Source of the DNA: Helicobacter typhlonius
GTDB taxonomy: Bacteria; Campylobacterota; Campylobacteria; Campylobacterales; Helicobacteraceae
Direction: 5' to 3'
NCBI RefSeq assembly: GCF_001460635.1
Contig: NZ_LN907858.1
Location: 496,001-560,000 of the forward strand
Length of the DNA stretch: 64,000 bases
Shown here: piece by piece, positions 1-10,400 of the stretch
How the letters are laid out: each line of letters starts with the position of its first letter
Numbering within the stretch: position 1 is the first letter of the stretch
Program-made: the position numbers and the translations under genes
Notes under the pieces: model-generated
Databases searched by the model: none
The model's input: the letters and a program-made list of their open reading frames with translations, nothing else
What the model was told of the DNA's origin: nothing

Positions 1-17
1 GCTTGAGATTCTAGCAT
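1..17 (-). CDS. Possible 5' end of a gene downstream of RNase R (edge fragment)
   Basis: An ATG on the minus strand lies 11 nt after the stop codon of the RNase R gene and opens a frame (M-L-E-S-Q) that runs off the window edge. A short AGGCG sequence precedes it. Five codons are too few to identify a product. The tight spacing fits an operon continuing past the window. Confidence 0.3.
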
Positions 18-28
18 ATTTCACGCCT

Positions 29-2071
29 TTATATTACCCTCGCATAAATGCTTCCTTTTGCTAAATCCACATCTACAATTTCAATATTCACTCTGCTAAA
101 TCGTTTCAAGGAACAATCAAGCGTGATTTTAGCCTGTGGGAGCTTTTCTAGCGCAATGCAGTGAGATAGCTCATCAATCACAATGCCTTGGGTAATAATG
201 CGCCCCTTTGCCAAAAGCTCCTCGCACAAACGGCACATTTTGAGCATAAAAAATTTATGCTCGATGTGTGTGAAATGCTTTTCTTGTGCATTTAGCATAG
301 TGCTTATGATCTCTAAATCGCGTGTGAGGAAATCTATATTTTTTTGCTTATGCAATATAGCCTTTAAGATTCTATGCACGATAATATCGCTATATCGGCG
401 AATGGGCGAGGTAAAATGCGTATAGCATTCAAAACCCAAACCAAAATGTCCAATATTATGCGTATTATAGGTGGCTTTTGATAGAGACTTAATAAGCAGT
501 GAATCAAGCGTCTCTCGTAAAGATTCATCACATTCTGCTTGTAGAGTGGAAATAATCTCGTGAAGCTGTTTTGTCGGCGGGAGTGTGAATCCTAAATCCT
601 CTAACTCGCACAAAAGTGCCTTAGTGCGTTTTGGCTGTGGGTGGATTCTAAAAAGTGCCTTAGGTGCGTTAGATTCTAACATCTTTGCACTCTCTTTGTT
701 GGCTAAAAGCATTGATTCTTCAATGATACTATGGGCGAGTGTGTGCTTCAATACGCGCACATCGCGCACTTGCCCCATATCATCAAGCTCAAGGGTAATA
801 TCTTTTGTGTGAAATTCATAGCCCTTTTGTAGTCTTTGTGCCTTGAGCTTTTGCGCATAGGGCATATATGCAAGAAGCCATTTTTGAATCTCCTTTGGTA
901 AGGCTGATTTTTGCTTTGTCTTGCGTGATGTGCGAGCGGTGGTGGAGAGTGCGGATTCTAAAGAATGTTGAGAATCTGCGTAGGATTGTGTAAAAATATT
1001 ATTTTCGTGCAAAAATACCTCTACACATCCATAGCTGACATTTGCTTTAGCACTGATGAGTGCCTCAAAAAGGTTAGATTCACATATTTGCGCGTTTTTG
1101 TCGAGCTTTATTTGCCACACCATTGCAAGGCGGAGACAATCTTGCTTTAACGAGCAAATTCCACTGCTTAAGTCAAAAGGCAGCATAGGTAGCACTTTAT
1201 GCGGGAAATAGAGGCTAAATCCTCGCTCCCGAGCCTCTTTGTCTAGACTGCTTTCTATGCTAACATACTCACTCACATCGGCGATTGCAACATAGAGTGT
1301 GCGAGTCTTGCCATCAAAATAAATCGCATCATCGTGGTCGCGTGCATTCTCTGGGTCTATCACACAAAAAGGCAAATGGCTTAGATTCACACGATGTGGA
1401 TACATATTCGCGCATACTTCATCGCCAAAAGCCCCAGCAGTTTGCAAAGATTCTGCACTAAAATTTGTGCTTTTTGCGGTATCTAGCGCGATATACTCGT
1501 CAATTCTCGCATCATTGAGGACGCCAAAAACCTCCACAATATCGCCGCTTGCTTTTTCTACTTTTACTACACATTGAGGTGGCAGGGCGCGGAGGGATTT
1601 TTGAGAGACTTTGAGCGGGATACAAGCTTGTGTATGAAGCTCATAGGCTTGTATCTTGCCTCCCTTTTCCGTAAGTGTGGCTATGGCAAAGGGTTTCGCA
1701 CGATAGAGGACACTAATAAATCGCGCCTTGCCTTTTTTTGTGATTTTAGCAAGGACAATATCATTTTTTGCAAGAGCTAGGGGTGGTTGAATATCCTTTT
1801 TCTTTTTCACACCTTTTTTTGCCCTGCTTATGCGTTTATTTTGCTCTATGAGGAAATCTTCGCTATGCGTGTTGTTGAGGCTTTTGAGGAAGTATCGATG
1901 GGTTGGAGAAACATCAATAACACCTATGAGTAGATTGGGTTTTAAGGAGATAATGTTGTCACGCTCTTCTAGTATGCCAAGCTCTCTACAATGCTCTAGT
2001 GCGCTCGTAAAGGATTTTGGAATACGACAAAGGCGCGTGGAATTTGCAATAAGTGCGTAAAAATAAATCAT
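29..2071 (-). CDS. rnr: Ribonuclease R family 3'-5' exoribonuclease
   Basis: RNB-family exoribonuclease, which degrades structured RNA from the 3' end in the cytoplasm. The catalytic aspartate cluster is at about residues 239-248 (DPENARDHDD). The second RNB signature, THFTSPIRRYSDIIVHR, lies in the C-terminal third. The protein has 680 residues, shorter than E. coli RNase R (about 813) and close to the compact Helicobacter form. It has a lysine-rich segment near residues 84-96 and only a short C-terminal region where the S1 domain would be. It ends a tightly packed minus-strand run with the phosphoesterase gene 1 nt upstream, so the two are probably co-transcribed. Confidence 0.93.
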   Translation of the reverse strand: MIYFYALIANSTRLCRIPKSFTSALEHCRELGILEERDNIISLKPNLLIGVIDVSPTHRYFLKSLNNTHSEDFLIEQNKRISRAKKGVKKKKDIQPPLALAKNDIVLAKITKKGKARFISVLYRAKPFAIATLTEKGGKIQAYELHTQACIPLKVSQKSLRALPPQCVVKVEKASGDIVEVFGVLNDARIDEYIALDTAKSTNFSAESLQTAGAFGDEVCANMYPHRVNLSHLPFCVIDPENARDHDDAIYFDGKTRTLYVAIADVSEYVSIESSLDKEARERGFSLYFPHKVLPMLPFDLSSGICSLKQDCLRLAMVWQIKLDKNAQICESNLFEALISAKANVSYGCVEVFLHENNIFTQSYADSQHSLESALSTTARTSRKTKQKSALPKEIQKWLLAYMPYAQKLKAQRLQKGYEFHTKDITLELDDMGQVRDVRVLKHTLAHSIIEESMLLANKESAKMLESNAPKALFRIHPQPKRTKALLCELEDLGFTLPPTKQLHEIISTLQAECDESLRETLDSLLIKSLSKATYNTHNIGHFGLGFECYTHFTSPIRRYSDIIVHRILKAILHKQKNIDFLTRDLEIISTMLNAQEKHFTHIEHKFFMLKMCRLCEELLAKGRIITQGIVIDELSHCIALEKLPQAKITLDCSLKRFSRVNIEIVDVDLAKGSIYARVI

Positions 2072-2072
2072 C

Positions 2073-2756
2073 TTAGATGTGAATCTTATATCGCCATAAT
2101 TTTAGAATCTCACTTAGTCGCTTTGGTGCAAAGCCTAGCTGTTCGCAGCTCACATTGAAACAAAAGGAATGTTCGCACTGGCGCGAGTGGATATGCCCGT
2201 GAATATTGAGAGAACAATCAGCGAGTTTAAAAAGTCTATCGAGTATGTCGCGAGATTCACTAAAGCGGTCGTTTGTCTTGCGATTAAACACCGGAAAATG
2301 CGAAAACATAATGCGCTCACCAGCAATGTCTTGCACGATAGCATTTACATATATATCATCTTTAAGTCTTGCTTTGCCAAATTCGCTTTGAAGTGTGTAT
2401 AAAACCCGATCTTTTTGTGCGATATTGAGCCTCAAGCCCTTTTGTACATACCAACTCTTAAAGTCCTTAAGTTTTTGAAATGTTTTAATGTCGTTATTAC
2501 CTATAACGAGCGTTTTTGTGCCTTTTAGGTCTTTGAGATAGGGTAGTCCTCCATCAAAATACAAATCTCCCAAATGGAGCACATTATCCTTTTTGCCCAC
2601 CGCCTTATTCCATAAATCCCTATGCAGCGCATAAAAATCATCATATTTACAAGCCTTTGCATATTGCAAACGCGATGGTTCGCGTTTTAGCACAGCTTTA
2701 TGTCCAAAATGACTATCGGAGATGAGAAAAATATCCTCTGTAATATTAAAATTCAT
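2073..2756 (-). CDS. Calcineurin-like metallophosphoesterase
   Basis: A 227-residue cytoplasmic protein with the full ordered motif set of the calcineurin-like phosphoesterase fold: DSHFGH near residue 14, GDLYFDGG near 62, GNND near 87, FSHFP near 151 and HGHIHSR near 187. These residues would bind two metal ions and cleave a phosphoester. The substrate cannot be read from the sequence. The size and the GNND/HGHIH pattern resemble small bacterial phosphohydrolases of unknown physiological substrate. It sits 3 nt after the Csd4-like peptidase gene and 1 nt before rnr, consistent with one transcript. Confidence 0.85.
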   Translation of the reverse strand: MNFNITEDIFLISDSHFGHKAVLKREPSRLQYAKACKYDDFYALHRDLWNKAVGKKDNVLHLGDLYFDGGLPYLKDLKGTKTLVIGNNDIKTFQKLKDFKSWYVQKGLRLNIAQKDRVLYTLQSEFGKARLKDDIYVNAIVQDIAGERIMFSHFPVFNRKTNDRFSESRDILDRLFKLADCSLNIHGHIHSRQCEHSFCFNVSCEQLGFAPKRLSEILKLWRYKIHI

Positions 2757-2759
2757 ATT

Positions 2760-4949
2760 TTACCTCTCATTTGTGTTTTCAAGCGGAGATAGGAGATGTC
2801 TAGCGACATAGCCACTGATTTCGCGTGTGCCATTGTCGCTATGAAAGATATAGTGAATCTTAGCCCATTTTTTGTCTGCGCTTAAATCAACAATACGCAT
2901 TTGCCGACCAAGCGGGGCTTTCGCTACTACTGCACCTGTCATTGATGGGGCATTGCGCACGAGTGCAATACTTACCTTTACTTTTGCATTCGGGGTTTGT
3001 TTTATCTCATTGCTAGATTCTGTAAGTTTAGCATCTTGCGAGGTTACATTTTTAGAATCTATAGGTTTTGAATCTTTGATGTGTTTTGCGCTTGATAGGG
3101 CGACTTCTTGCGTTTTAGATGTTGTAGTTTGTGGCTCTGTCTGTGTGAGTGCGCTCGTAATGATATAACCCTCTTTATTGTGTATGCTATGATATGTAAA
3201 TGAAACCTTACTCCACTTGCCGCCCTCTATAAGATTCACACGCGTCCCTTGTGGGAGCTTGACAATGATTTGTGCGTTTGTATTGCCTTGTGTGCGCACA
3301 TTTACGCCTTTTTCGCTTTTGACAAAATATATAGAATCCTGCGCGTTTTTGCTTAAAGATTCTTTACTCACAATTTCTTTGGTGTTGTCTTTGGTGGCAA
3401 TGCTTTGCGTGGTTTCTTTGCTTGTGATTTTATGCTCTGGCTTGTTTAGATACTCTTTGGCTGTGCTTTGGGCTTTGGTATCTCGTGTGATTGTGTTTTG
3501 TGCTATAACTTGAGAGACTTTTACAGAATCCTTTTGAGTGGTCGCGGGGGTGTAGTGTATGGCGACAAAGGTGGGCTGTGCTTTGGGTTTTGGTGTATCA
3601 AAAGAAAATGTAATCATACCGCTAAAGGCTTCCCCGCGATAAAATTCTGCGCGAAAGGTTTTTGCGGTGGTATCAAGGCTGTATTTAGGAAGCAAGTCTT
3701 TTTTATAGATTTTCACATTGCTTTCATTGGGCGCATTGCTGCTTTGGTTTGGTAGGACGAAGCCAATCACATTTACGCGATAATCTCCTAAAGATTCAAA
3801 TTCTATGTTTTCATTCTCATCAAGGTAGATAAGCGATCCTATGGGGACTACGCGCCTTTCCCCGTTGATTTTTATACCAATTTCTTTAAGACTACTATCA
3901 AAGCTACGATACTCTGGTATCAAAGTGCTAAGTGTGTGTGAGCCGTGTTTGAGGGCAACTTGAGTTTGCGCTTGATTGAGTGAAAGTAAGCCAAGCAAAT
4001 GGCTCTCACTCTGTAAATTAATATGTTTGAGTGAGGTGTTTTTTGGGAGTGGAAAATAGGTGATGTGTGGGCGCAAAGATTCTAATGGCAGGGTGATGAG
4101 ATTATTAATTTGCGCCTCCAAACCTTTGGGCGAGACAAGCGGTTTTATAGAATCTACATCAAGCGTAAAGTCGCGCATAAAGCTAATGCCTAGCTGCCCT
4201 AGCAAAGATTCGATAGAATGCAGATGATAATACACGCGTGTGGGTAAATCAAGCTCTTTGCTCGCCTCATTTGTAAGGGCAGGTTTGCCAAGTGAGAGGG
4301 AATAGAAAGTGAGGGCTTTGAGTTGTTCTGTATCGTTTTTTGCCTCTGTGTGCGTATTATGTAGGTGGTAGCGATGAATGGGAGCTAAAATATGCTCGTT
4401 AATATCTGCTACCATTTGAGACACATAGGATTTCAGATTCCCATATTTTGCGCCCTCTAGTGTTGCTTGGTCGATTACGGAGCAATTCCCCCAACGCAAG
4501 GGATTAAGCAAGGAACTAATATAAGTAGGACGCCAATACCCGCTCCCATCGTGCAAATGCAAGGAAATATCGATTTCTGGGCTATGGAGTAGCTCCTTAA
4601 TTTTTTGTATATTTTTATAATCAGGGTCAGTTGGAGCGAGTGCGGCAAACTTGCGATTCATATCACCATACAAACCACGCACATTTGCAAACATACTATG
4701 AGGATTAACAACAGGCACAACCCACACACTACCCTTTGTGATTTTGTAATGACGCATAAAAACATCGGTGGCATAATATGCACCCGGCTCATTGCCGTGA
4801 ATTCCACCCATTAAAAGCAGGGTAGGGGCTCTTTTGTCGCCTTCATTGATCTTATAGAGTGCAAAATCACGCACGAGATTTTCTGCGTGGAGCGCAGCAC
4901 AAAAGAAACAAAAGACAATGATGATATTTTTAAGAAAAATGCGCATCAT
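2760..4949 (-). CDS. Csd4/Pgp1-like peptidoglycan carboxypeptidase with two C-terminal SH3 domains
   Basis: An exported zinc carboxypeptidase of the M14/M99 type that trims peptidoglycan tripeptides and sets helical cell shape in Helicobacter (Csd4) and Campylobacter (Pgp1). The signal peptide spans about residues 1-22. The metal motif GGIHGNEPG is near residue 47 and the downstream histidine lies in SLHLHDGSG. From memory, Csd4 has glutamine at the first zinc position; here it is histidine, as in ordinary M14 enzymes. At 729 residues it is far longer than Csd4 (about 438). A Ser/Thr/Lys-rich linker is followed by two SH3-like segments near residues 540-600 and 655-725, probably for wall binding. 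The stop overlaps nothing downstream, and the start overlaps the glyQ stop by 4 nt. Confidence 0.85.
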   Translation of the reverse strand: MMRIFLKNIIIVFCFFCAALHAENLVRDFALYKINEGDKRAPTLLLMGGIHGNEPGAYYATDVFMRHYKITKGSVWVVPVVNPHSMFANVRGLYGDMNRKFAALAPTDPDYKNIQKIKELLHSPEIDISLHLHDGSGYWRPTYISSLLNPLRWGNCSVIDQATLEGAKYGNLKSYVSQMVADINEHILAPIHRYHLHNTHTEAKNDTEQLKALTFYSLSLGKPALTNEASKELDLPTRVYYHLHSIESLLGQLGISFMRDFTLDVDSIKPLVSPKGLEAQINNLITLPLESLRPHITYFPLPKNTSLKHINLQSESHLLGLLSLNQAQTQVALKHGSHTLSTLIPEYRSFDSSLKEIGIKINGERRVVPIGSLIYLDENENIEFESLGDYRVNVIGFVLPNQSSNAPNESNVKIYKKDLLPKYSLDTTAKTFRAEFYRGEAFSGMITFSFDTPKPKAQPTFVAIHYTPATTQKDSVKVSQVIAQNTITRDTKAQSTAKEYLNKPEHKITSKETTQSIATKDNTKEIVSKESLSKNAQDSIYFVKSEKGVNVRTQGNTNAQIIVKLPQGTRVNLIEGGKWSKVSFTYHSIHNKEGYIITSALTQTEPQTTTSKTQEVALSSAKHIKDSKPIDSKNVTSQDAKLTESSNEIKQTPNAKVKVSIALVRNAPSMTGAVVAKAPLGRQMRIVDLSADKKWAKIHYIFHSDNGTREISGYVARHLLSPLENTNER

Positions 4950-5842
4950 GCTCCCTTAGCTTTCTCTAGCTTTTGATTTCTTTCTTCTTCCATTTCTTTA
5001 TATAGCAAGGCACAGGCTTTAGCAAGCTCGCGTATTTGCAAAATATAATCTTGTCTTTGTGCGACAGAGATAACGCCTCTTGCGTCAAGGACATTAAAGC
5101 TATGACTTGCAAACATCGTATAATCATACGCAACAAGCGGGATTCTCGCTTGTAGGCAGTTTTGTGCTTCCTTTGCATATTGATTAAAGAGTGAAAAAAG
5201 CATTTGTGTATCGGCAATTTCAAAATGATATTTAGAAAACTCATATTCACCTTGTAAATGTACATCAGCATATGACATAGGTGCAGCATTTTCAAAGTCA
5301 TTCCACCTTATATCAAAGATGTTTTCTACTCCTTGAATATACATTGCTAATCGTTCCACACCATAGGTAATTTCTACCGCCACAGGTGAGCAGGGTATCC
5401 CACCTACTTGTTGAAAATATGTGAATTGCGTTACTTCCATACCATCAAGCCATACTTCCCAGCCAAGCCCCCACGCGCCTAGTGTTGGGGATTCCCAATT
5501 ATCCTCTACAAAGCGCACATCGTGAGCGCGTAAATCTAATCCCAAGGATTCAAGACTCTGCAAATATAGCTCCTGAATCTTATCCGGGCTTGGCTTGATA
5601 AGCACTTGAAATTGATAATAACTTCCTAAGCGATTTGGATTCTCTCCGTAGCGTCCGTCTGTGGGGCGGCGTGAGGGCGCGACATAGGCTACACTCCACG
5701 GCTTAGAATCTAAGCTCCTTAATAAAGTTGCCGGGTGAAATGTCCCCGCTCCTGCGGGAATATCATAGGGTTGCACGATGAGGCAACCTTGATTTTTCCA
5801 AAATTCTTGTAGCTTTAATAAAATATTTGAAAAGCTTAGCAT
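4946..5842 (-). CDS. glyQ: Glycyl-tRNA synthetase alpha subunit
   Basis: Alpha subunit of the bacterial alpha2-beta2 glycyl-tRNA synthetase, which charges tRNA-Gly. At 298 residues it has the normal length. It contains the family-typical N-terminus ([19 protein letters not shown]), the [10 protein letters not shown] and LRSLDSKPW segments, and the class II core around [20 protein letters not shown]. The glyS beta subunit is not adjacent. The gene lies 1 nt from the DUF89 gene upstream and overlaps the Csd4-like gene by 4 nt. Confidence 0.97.
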   Translation of the reverse strand: MLSFSNILLKLQEFWKNQGCLIVQPYDIPAGAGTFHPATLLRSLDSKPWSVAYVAPSRRPTDGRYGENPNRLGSYYQFQVLIKPSPDKIQELYLQSLESLGLDLRAHDVRFVEDNWESPTLGAWGLGWEVWLDGMEVTQFTYFQQVGGIPCSPVAVEITYGVERLAMYIQGVENIFDIRWNDFENAAPMSYADVHLQGEYEFSKYHFEIADTQMLFSLFNQYAKEAQNCLQARIPLVAYDYTMFASHSFNVLDARGVISVAQRQDYILQIRELAKACALLYKEMEEERNQKLEKAKGA

Positions 5843-5843
5843 A

Positions 5844-6863
5844 CTACTCCTTTGTTGTGCGATTGTGGATAAACATCATTCTGCCTTTTTCCACATCGCA
5901 GTATTGCGCCACCACATCGCATTTGACTTTAAAAAGCAAGAAAAGACGTTCATCTTTTTGGGTATTGAGACATTCAAAATTCCCCATTCCCTTTGCTAAA
6001 ATTACATCGGCATTATCATAAATACCCCGTGTTTGCGCGTTTGCTCCCGCATAGACAAAGCCCGGGCTTCTTACGCCACTATCAAGCAAAGTGCAATATT
6101 TTTGTATGTTTTGTGCTAAAGGGTGAGCTAAATCTGTAATAGTCAAGTCATTGATAATAGGTTCTCCGCGCGTGGCATAGAAAATCTGTAAATGTGGATA
6201 AATGCTTTTAAGTGATTGAAGTAGCACCTCATCAAAGAGATTTTCCCCCGCATTATCAGCGATATAAAGGAGAGTTTGCGCGCTATTGAGCCTAGAGATA
6301 AACAGCTCTAAATCAAAACGCGCAAAATTAATAGTATGAAAGCTAAAGTCGCCTTGCGCGAAATCAAAGCTATGCTGTGAGCCATAATCAATCACATTGC
6401 CTAAAATCGCCACGCGCACCGCCCAATTAAGTCTTTTAAAAATAGAATCTGCGCTGAAGTTTGTGGTAGATTCTGTGGGAGATTCTAAGGTGAAGCTTTC
6501 ACACGCAGATTTGACAATACAATTTGCTTTCTGTTGGGATTCTAAATTCTGTTTAGAATCTACATCTTTACCTATCTCTAAAATCGGCGCAGGATAGGTG
6601 CTAAGGAGGCTTTGCACGATTTTAGTAGCTTGAGCTATACTCTCTTTTTTTATCTCTGCAAATGGGTCGCTTAAATGTGTGCTATGTCGAAAGGATTCAT
6701 ACACATCAATAGCGATTTGAGGTGGCATAAGCCCTCGCCCCTTAGCATTTTCAAGCACACTATCTATGTTTTGTCGAATAGTTTTGCTATCCATTTGCAA
6801 CATAGCGCAGAGATTATCTACTTGGGATTGCAAACAGCTAAAACACGCATTAGTCGCTATCAT
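5844..6863 (-). CDS. DUF89 / ARMT1-like damage-control phosphatase
   Basis: A 339-residue protein of the DUF89 family, metal-dependent phosphatases proposed to hydrolyse damaged or surplus phosphometabolites. The N-terminus has cysteines in CFSCLQSQ. The C-terminal half has the family motifs IADNAGEN near residue 195, with an acidic metal site, and the [12 protein letters not shown] segment near residue 295. A serine- and glutamate-rich insertion lies around residues 100-150. It overlaps the DUF3972 gene by 4 nt (ATGA), so translation is probably coupled. The true substrate is unknown. Confidence 0.82.
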   Translation of the reverse strand: MIATNACFSCLQSQVDNLCAMLQMDSKTIRQNIDSVLENAKGRGLMPPQIAIDVYESFRHSTHLSDPFAEIKKESIAQATKIVQSLLSTYPAPILEIGKDVDSKQNLESQQKANCIVKSACESFTLESPTESTTNFSADSIFKRLNWAVRVAILGNVIDYGSQHSFDFAQGDFSFHTINFARFDLELFISRLNSAQTLLYIADNAGENLFDEVLLQSLKSIYPHLQIFYATRGEPIINDLTITDLAHPLAQNIQKYCTLLDSGVRSPGFVYAGANAQTRGIYDNADVILAKGMGNFECLNTQKDERLFLLFKVKCDVVAQYCDVEKGRMMFIHNRTTKE

Positions 6864-7345
6864 TTTGTCTCGGTCATATTAGCGACTTTACCCCACATTA
6901 GGCGATATTTTCGCTTCATAAATTCTATTTCCTCACGCGCTTTTTCAAGTTCTAAACGTAGGGTTTCCATTGTTTTTTTATCATCATCATAGACTTCTTG
7001 CATAGAAATAAGCGCATCCTTGAGGAAGCTATTTTCATTTTTAAAAGCACTTATGGTTTCATCTTTTGCCGAGATGACTTTATCGTGTAGCCCTAAAATC
7101 GTAGAGATTGTTTTTTCAACAAAAACAGGGTCTAGCTCCTTGCCACTCATATCAGCAGAGACGAGATTAGATTCTACTTTTTTCACGAGCGCACCCACGC
7201 CAGAAGTCGCATCGACAAAGGTTTTTTCTCCGTCTTTTTTGCTTTTGATGCTTCCTTCGCTAATGAGTTCCGTGATTTTGGCTTCATCTAAGCCAGAGAG
7301 TTTTACAAACTCTTCTAACTCAACCCAAGTCGTTGCATTCTCCAT
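6860..7345 (-). CDS. DUF3972 family coiled-coil protein
   Basis: A 161-residue protein resembling the Campylobacterota DUF3972 family. The N-terminal half (WVELEEFVKLSGLDEAKITE) looks like a small DNA-binding or MerR-like fold followed by a lysine-rich turn. The C-terminal half (about residues 95-150) is a strongly charged coiled coil rich in Glu and Lys. There is no signal peptide. It overlaps purE by 1 nt and the DUF89 gene by 4 nt. The family has no assigned function that I can name. Confidence 0.75.
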   Translation of the reverse strand: MENATTWVELEEFVKLSGLDEAKITELISEGSIKSKKDGEKTFVDATSGVGALVKKVESNLVSADMSGKELDPVFVEKTISTILGLHDKVISAKDETISAFKNENSFLKDALISMQEVYDDDKKTMETLRLELEKAREEIEFMKRKYRLMWGKVANMTETK

Positions 7346-7842
7346 TAGCCCCTCCTCACCTCAATTTCAGCAGAATCTAACTCGACTTTTTTTGCTTTCA
7401 TCACGCGGTCTTCTATAAGTTTTCCCGCAAGCTCATCATTTTTAAGGCTTAAGATTTGCATAGCTAAATGCGCTGCGTTTATCGCTCCGGCTTTACCAAT
7501 ACTTACCGTTGCTACAGGCATAGAGCTAGGCATTTGCACGGTGGATAAAAGTGCATCAAGCCCATCAAGCGCACCACCACTTAAGGGCACACCTATAACA
7601 GGTTTGCAAGTTTGTGAGGCAATCGCTCCTGCTAAATGTGCTGCCATACCCGCTGCCCCAATAAAAACTTGCGCCCCGCGAGATTGTGCGTCTTTGATGT
7701 AGGATTTTGTGCGCTCGGGTGAGCGATGAGCTGAACTAATGATGACTTCATAGGCGACATCAAATTTTTTAAAAACCTCTATGCACTCACTCATTACATT
7801 CCAATCGCTTTTGCTTCCCATAATGACACTTACAAAATCCAT
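7345..7842 (-). CDS. purE: N5-carboxyaminoimidazole ribonucleotide mutase
   Basis: Class I PurE, which converts N5-CAIR to 4-carboxy-AIR in purine synthesis. The 165-residue length is typical. The motifs are the N-terminal SVIMGSKSDW loop, SAHRSPERT with the catalytic histidine near residue 43, and GAAGMAAHLAGA followed by PVIGVP. The start follows a GGAGC ribosome-binding site. The gene heads the purE-DUF3972-DUF89 string of overlapping genes. Confidence 0.97.
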   Translation of the reverse strand: MDFVSVIMGSKSDWNVMSECIEVFKKFDVAYEVIISSAHRSPERTKSYIKDAQSRGAQVFIGAAGMAAHLAGAIASQTCKPVIGVPLSGGALDGLDALLSTVQMPSSMPVATVSIGKAGAINAAHLAMQILSLKNDELAGKLIEDRVMKAKKVELDSAEIEVRRG

Positions 7843-7906
7843 CTTTGCTCCTTAGATAATATAGCCTAGCTTAAATCGTTGATTCTATCATATTTGTTTT
7901 AAATTT

Positions 7907-9412
7907 TCAGTTTTTATCTCTAAGCCACTGCATAATGCAAGATTCTATCTCTGTGGGAGAAATCACATCATTTTGCACTTCCTCCTTATCAAAAAGTAAG
8001 CCAATTTGTGGAGGGATACTCACTTGTGTATGCCCACAAATACCCTCCAATGCTTCTTTATCATTTTTGCATATTCCTTGCACGATATGAGCCTTAGCTA
8101 GAGCTTCCCACACACTCGGGGCAAATTTACTCCATTCTGCTGTGGAGAGAAAAATGGTTTTAGTAATAGCACCTTCTTCTTGTAGTTTTTTTGCTCCATA
8201 ATATGCTATTGCGCTATGTGGGTCAAGCACAAAGCCTTTTTTGAATCCTTGCGCTATACTTTGAAGACATTGTGTATCATCACAAAATAAGGCGAGGAAA
8301 TCCTCTTGCAAAAGGGCTAATTCATCTTTATTAAGCGCGTAAGTTCCTGTTGTATTGAGTGATTGCATACATTCTTTTGTGCGTTTTGCCCCAAAGAGTG
8401 TATATAGCACACGCTCGACATTTGAGCTTTTGAGAATATCCATAGCAGGAGATTTGGATTTGAGGAGAGTGCGTTGAGAAATGTCATACACGCCTGTATT
8501 GATAAAATCACTTAAGATATTATTGACATTTGATGCAACGACAAGTTTATCTATGGGCAAACCCATTTTTTTTGCAAAAAATGCTCCCAAAATATTGCCA
8601 AAATTACCGCTTGGCACGACAATGGAGATTTTTTCACCAAGTGTGAGTTTGTTATTTTTTAAAAGACTCATATACGCCCAAAAATGATAAACGATTTGAA
8701 AAACAATGCGTCCTATATTGACAGAATTTGCCGCAGAAAGAGCAATGTTTTGCTTATGGAGAGATTCTATAAAATGTGTGTTGTTTAGTAGGGATTTGAG
8801 TGCATTTTGTGCGTCATCAAAATCCCCATAAATGCCTATCACTTTACAATTACTTGCTTCTTGTGTTGTCATTTGTAGTCTTTGCACATCGCTTGTGCCA
8901 CCACTTGGGTAAAGACAAACAGCCTTGATAAAGGGCTTATTGGCAAAGCTTTGTAAGGTTGCAGGTCCTGTATCACCGCTTGTGGCGGCAAGAATCATAT
9001 AAGTTTGCTCTTTTTGTGCGGCAAAGTGCGAAAGCAATGCCCCAAAAGGTTGTAATGCCATATCTTTAAATGCGCGAGTAGGACCAGAGTAGAGATTAAG
9101 CATAAAGAGATTTTCATCAAAGCTCATAATTGGGGCAGGATTATTTGGATTATCAAAGCTTTTATAGCATTGTAATATATCTTTTAAAAGCACCTCATCA
9201 AGCCCCAAATTAAGAGTTTTAAAAAGCTTGATACACAGCTCTTCATAGCTTAAACTACCTAGAGAGTTGATATCTTGTGTGCTAAGTTCTGGCAGAGTAT
9301 CAAAAGTGTAGAGTCCTCCCTGTGGTGCGGAGGGATTGAGAATAGCATCTTTGAAATTTTTTGCAAGAGCGGGGTTAGAATCTCTTGTGGAGATAAAAGT
9401 GCGGATATTCAT
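7907..9412 (-). CDS. thrC: Threonine synthase
   Basis: A PLP enzyme that converts O-phosphohomoserine to threonine. It has 501 residues from the chosen ATG at 9412, which is preceded by an AAGGAAT ribosome-binding site. A longer in-frame start at 9478 lacks a comparable site and would add 22 residues unlike the family. The PLP-lysine segment is in LYSGPTRAFKDMAL near residue 107. SGDTGPA near residue 145 and VPSGNFGN near residue 270 are phosphate and cofactor loops. The length and the N-terminal FISTRD segment fit the long Campylobacterota-type ThrC. Confidence 0.95.
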   Translation of the reverse strand: MNIRTFISTRDSNPALAKNFKDAILNPSAPQGGLYTFDTLPELSTQDINSLGSLSYEELCIKLFKTLNLGLDEVLLKDILQCYKSFDNPNNPAPIMSFDENLFMLNLYSGPTRAFKDMALQPFGALLSHFAAQKEQTYMILAATSGDTGPATLQSFANKPFIKAVCLYPSGGTSDVQRLQMTTQEASNCKVIGIYGDFDDAQNALKSLLNNTHFIESLHKQNIALSAANSVNIGRIVFQIVYHFWAYMSLLKNNKLTLGEKISIVVPSGNFGNILGAFFAKKMGLPIDKLVVASNVNNILSDFINTGVYDISQRTLLKSKSPAMDILKSSNVERVLYTLFGAKRTKECMQSLNTTGTYALNKDELALLQEDFLALFCDDTQCLQSIAQGFKKGFVLDPHSAIAYYGAKKLQEEGAITKTIFLSTAEWSKFAPSVWEALAKAHIVQGICKNDKEALEGICGHTQVSIPPQIGLLFDKEEVQNDVISPTEIESCIMQWLRDKN

Positions 9413-9559
9413 AGTATTCCTTGTGAGTGGATTATTACGCAAATTTGCAAGTATTCTACCATACTCAATTAATAACACGGCTAAAAGAAATAAGAAGCAA
9501 ACTAGGGAGTGTGAGATTCCCTAGCAGAATATTTCTAAGAGATAGAGTTCGACAAAATC

Positions 9560-10204
9560 TTAGAAAGTGTAGTTGTATCCAATTTGCACGATATAAGTGC
9601 GAAGTGTAGCTGTCCCATTTGCCATAGGTAGCATCATAGGATTAGTATCTGATTCGTAATCATAGGCTACTAATGGAATCTTTGCTCCAAGGAGGATTTG
9701 ACTTGCATCATTGAAGTTATAGGTAAGCCCTACATTTAAAGGCACAGCAAGTCCGCCTTTAGCACCAGCTGAAATACTCATCATTGCTGTTTTCCAAGTA
9801 GGGTCATATTGTTGATAGCCTACACCGATACCGATATACGCGCCAAAAGAGCGAGTAAAATTCAACCAATAATCTACATTTGCAGTGATAAGATGTTGAT
9901 TAATATCAGCATCTACATTGCCAATTGGTGTAGAATTATCTTTAGAGCCTTTGCTTTGATTGTAGTTATAGCTGATATAGTATTTTAAACCATAATTTTC
10001 GCTCAAAGCTTGTTTATAGCCTACATCTAGCCCTACTGCCCAACCAAAGCCACTTGTAGGGAAGTTATCTTTTAATCCTGTGAATCCTGTATATGAGGGC
10101 GTAGTAATAGGCACACCTGCATTTACCCCGACAAACAAACCGTTACTTTGTGCATTTGCCGCTACGCAGAGGAGACCCGCTAATACTATTGAGATTTTTT
10201 TCAT
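9560..10204 (-). CDS. Outer-membrane beta-barrel protein
   Basis: A 214-residue exported protein with a clear signal peptide (KKISIVLAGLLCVAANAQS) and alternating aromatic strands typical of a small beta barrel. It ends in IVQIGYNYTF, with the C-terminal phenylalanine recognised by the BAM assembly machinery. It resembles the small OMP families of Helicobacter but I do not recognise a named member. It is transcribed alone. An A13/T13 tract sits in the probable promoter (see the regulatory entry at 10216-10292), so expression may switch by tract-length change. Confidence 0.8.
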   Translation of the reverse strand: MKKISIVLAGLLCVAANAQSNGLFVGVNAGVPITTPSYTGFTGLKDNFPTSGFGWAVGLDVGYKQALSENYGLKYYISYNYNQSKGSKDNSTPIGNVDADINQHLITANVDYWLNFTRSFGAYIGIGVGYQQYDPTWKTAMMSISAGAKGGLAVPLNVGLTYNFNDASQILLGAKIPLVAYDYESDTNPMMLPMANGTATLRTYIVQIGYNYTF

Positions 10205-10215
10205 ATCTTATCCTT

Positions 10216-10292
10216 TCATATCCTTAAAATTTGCCCCATCAAATTTGAGACAATGGATTTTCTATTGTATTCCAACGACAAAAAAAAAAAAA
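10216..10292 (-). promoter_or_regulatory. Homopolymer-containing promoter of the outer-membrane protein gene
   Basis: Read on the minus strand, a run of 13 T (10280-10292) is followed after 10 nt by a TACAAT -10 box and then a leader ending in AAGGATAAGAT before the start. With a 17-nt spacer the -35 region falls inside the T run. This layout resembles the repeat-controlled promoters of H. pylori outer-membrane genes such as sabA. Tract-length switching here is inferred, not shown. Confidence 0.6.
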
Positions 10293-10400
10293 TAAACTTT
10301 TCCATTTCCTATAAGAAATATGAAGCTTGTTACATAAAGTGCCAAGTTACGATAATTTTGCTGTATTTGAATCCTAAAATTTTATGCTTTATCTCATTAA

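Noticed and set aside
3217-3755. Plus-strand open frames opposite the Csd4-like gene
   Set aside because: Complementary reading of a real, conserved peptidase gene; the predicted products are unlike proteins.
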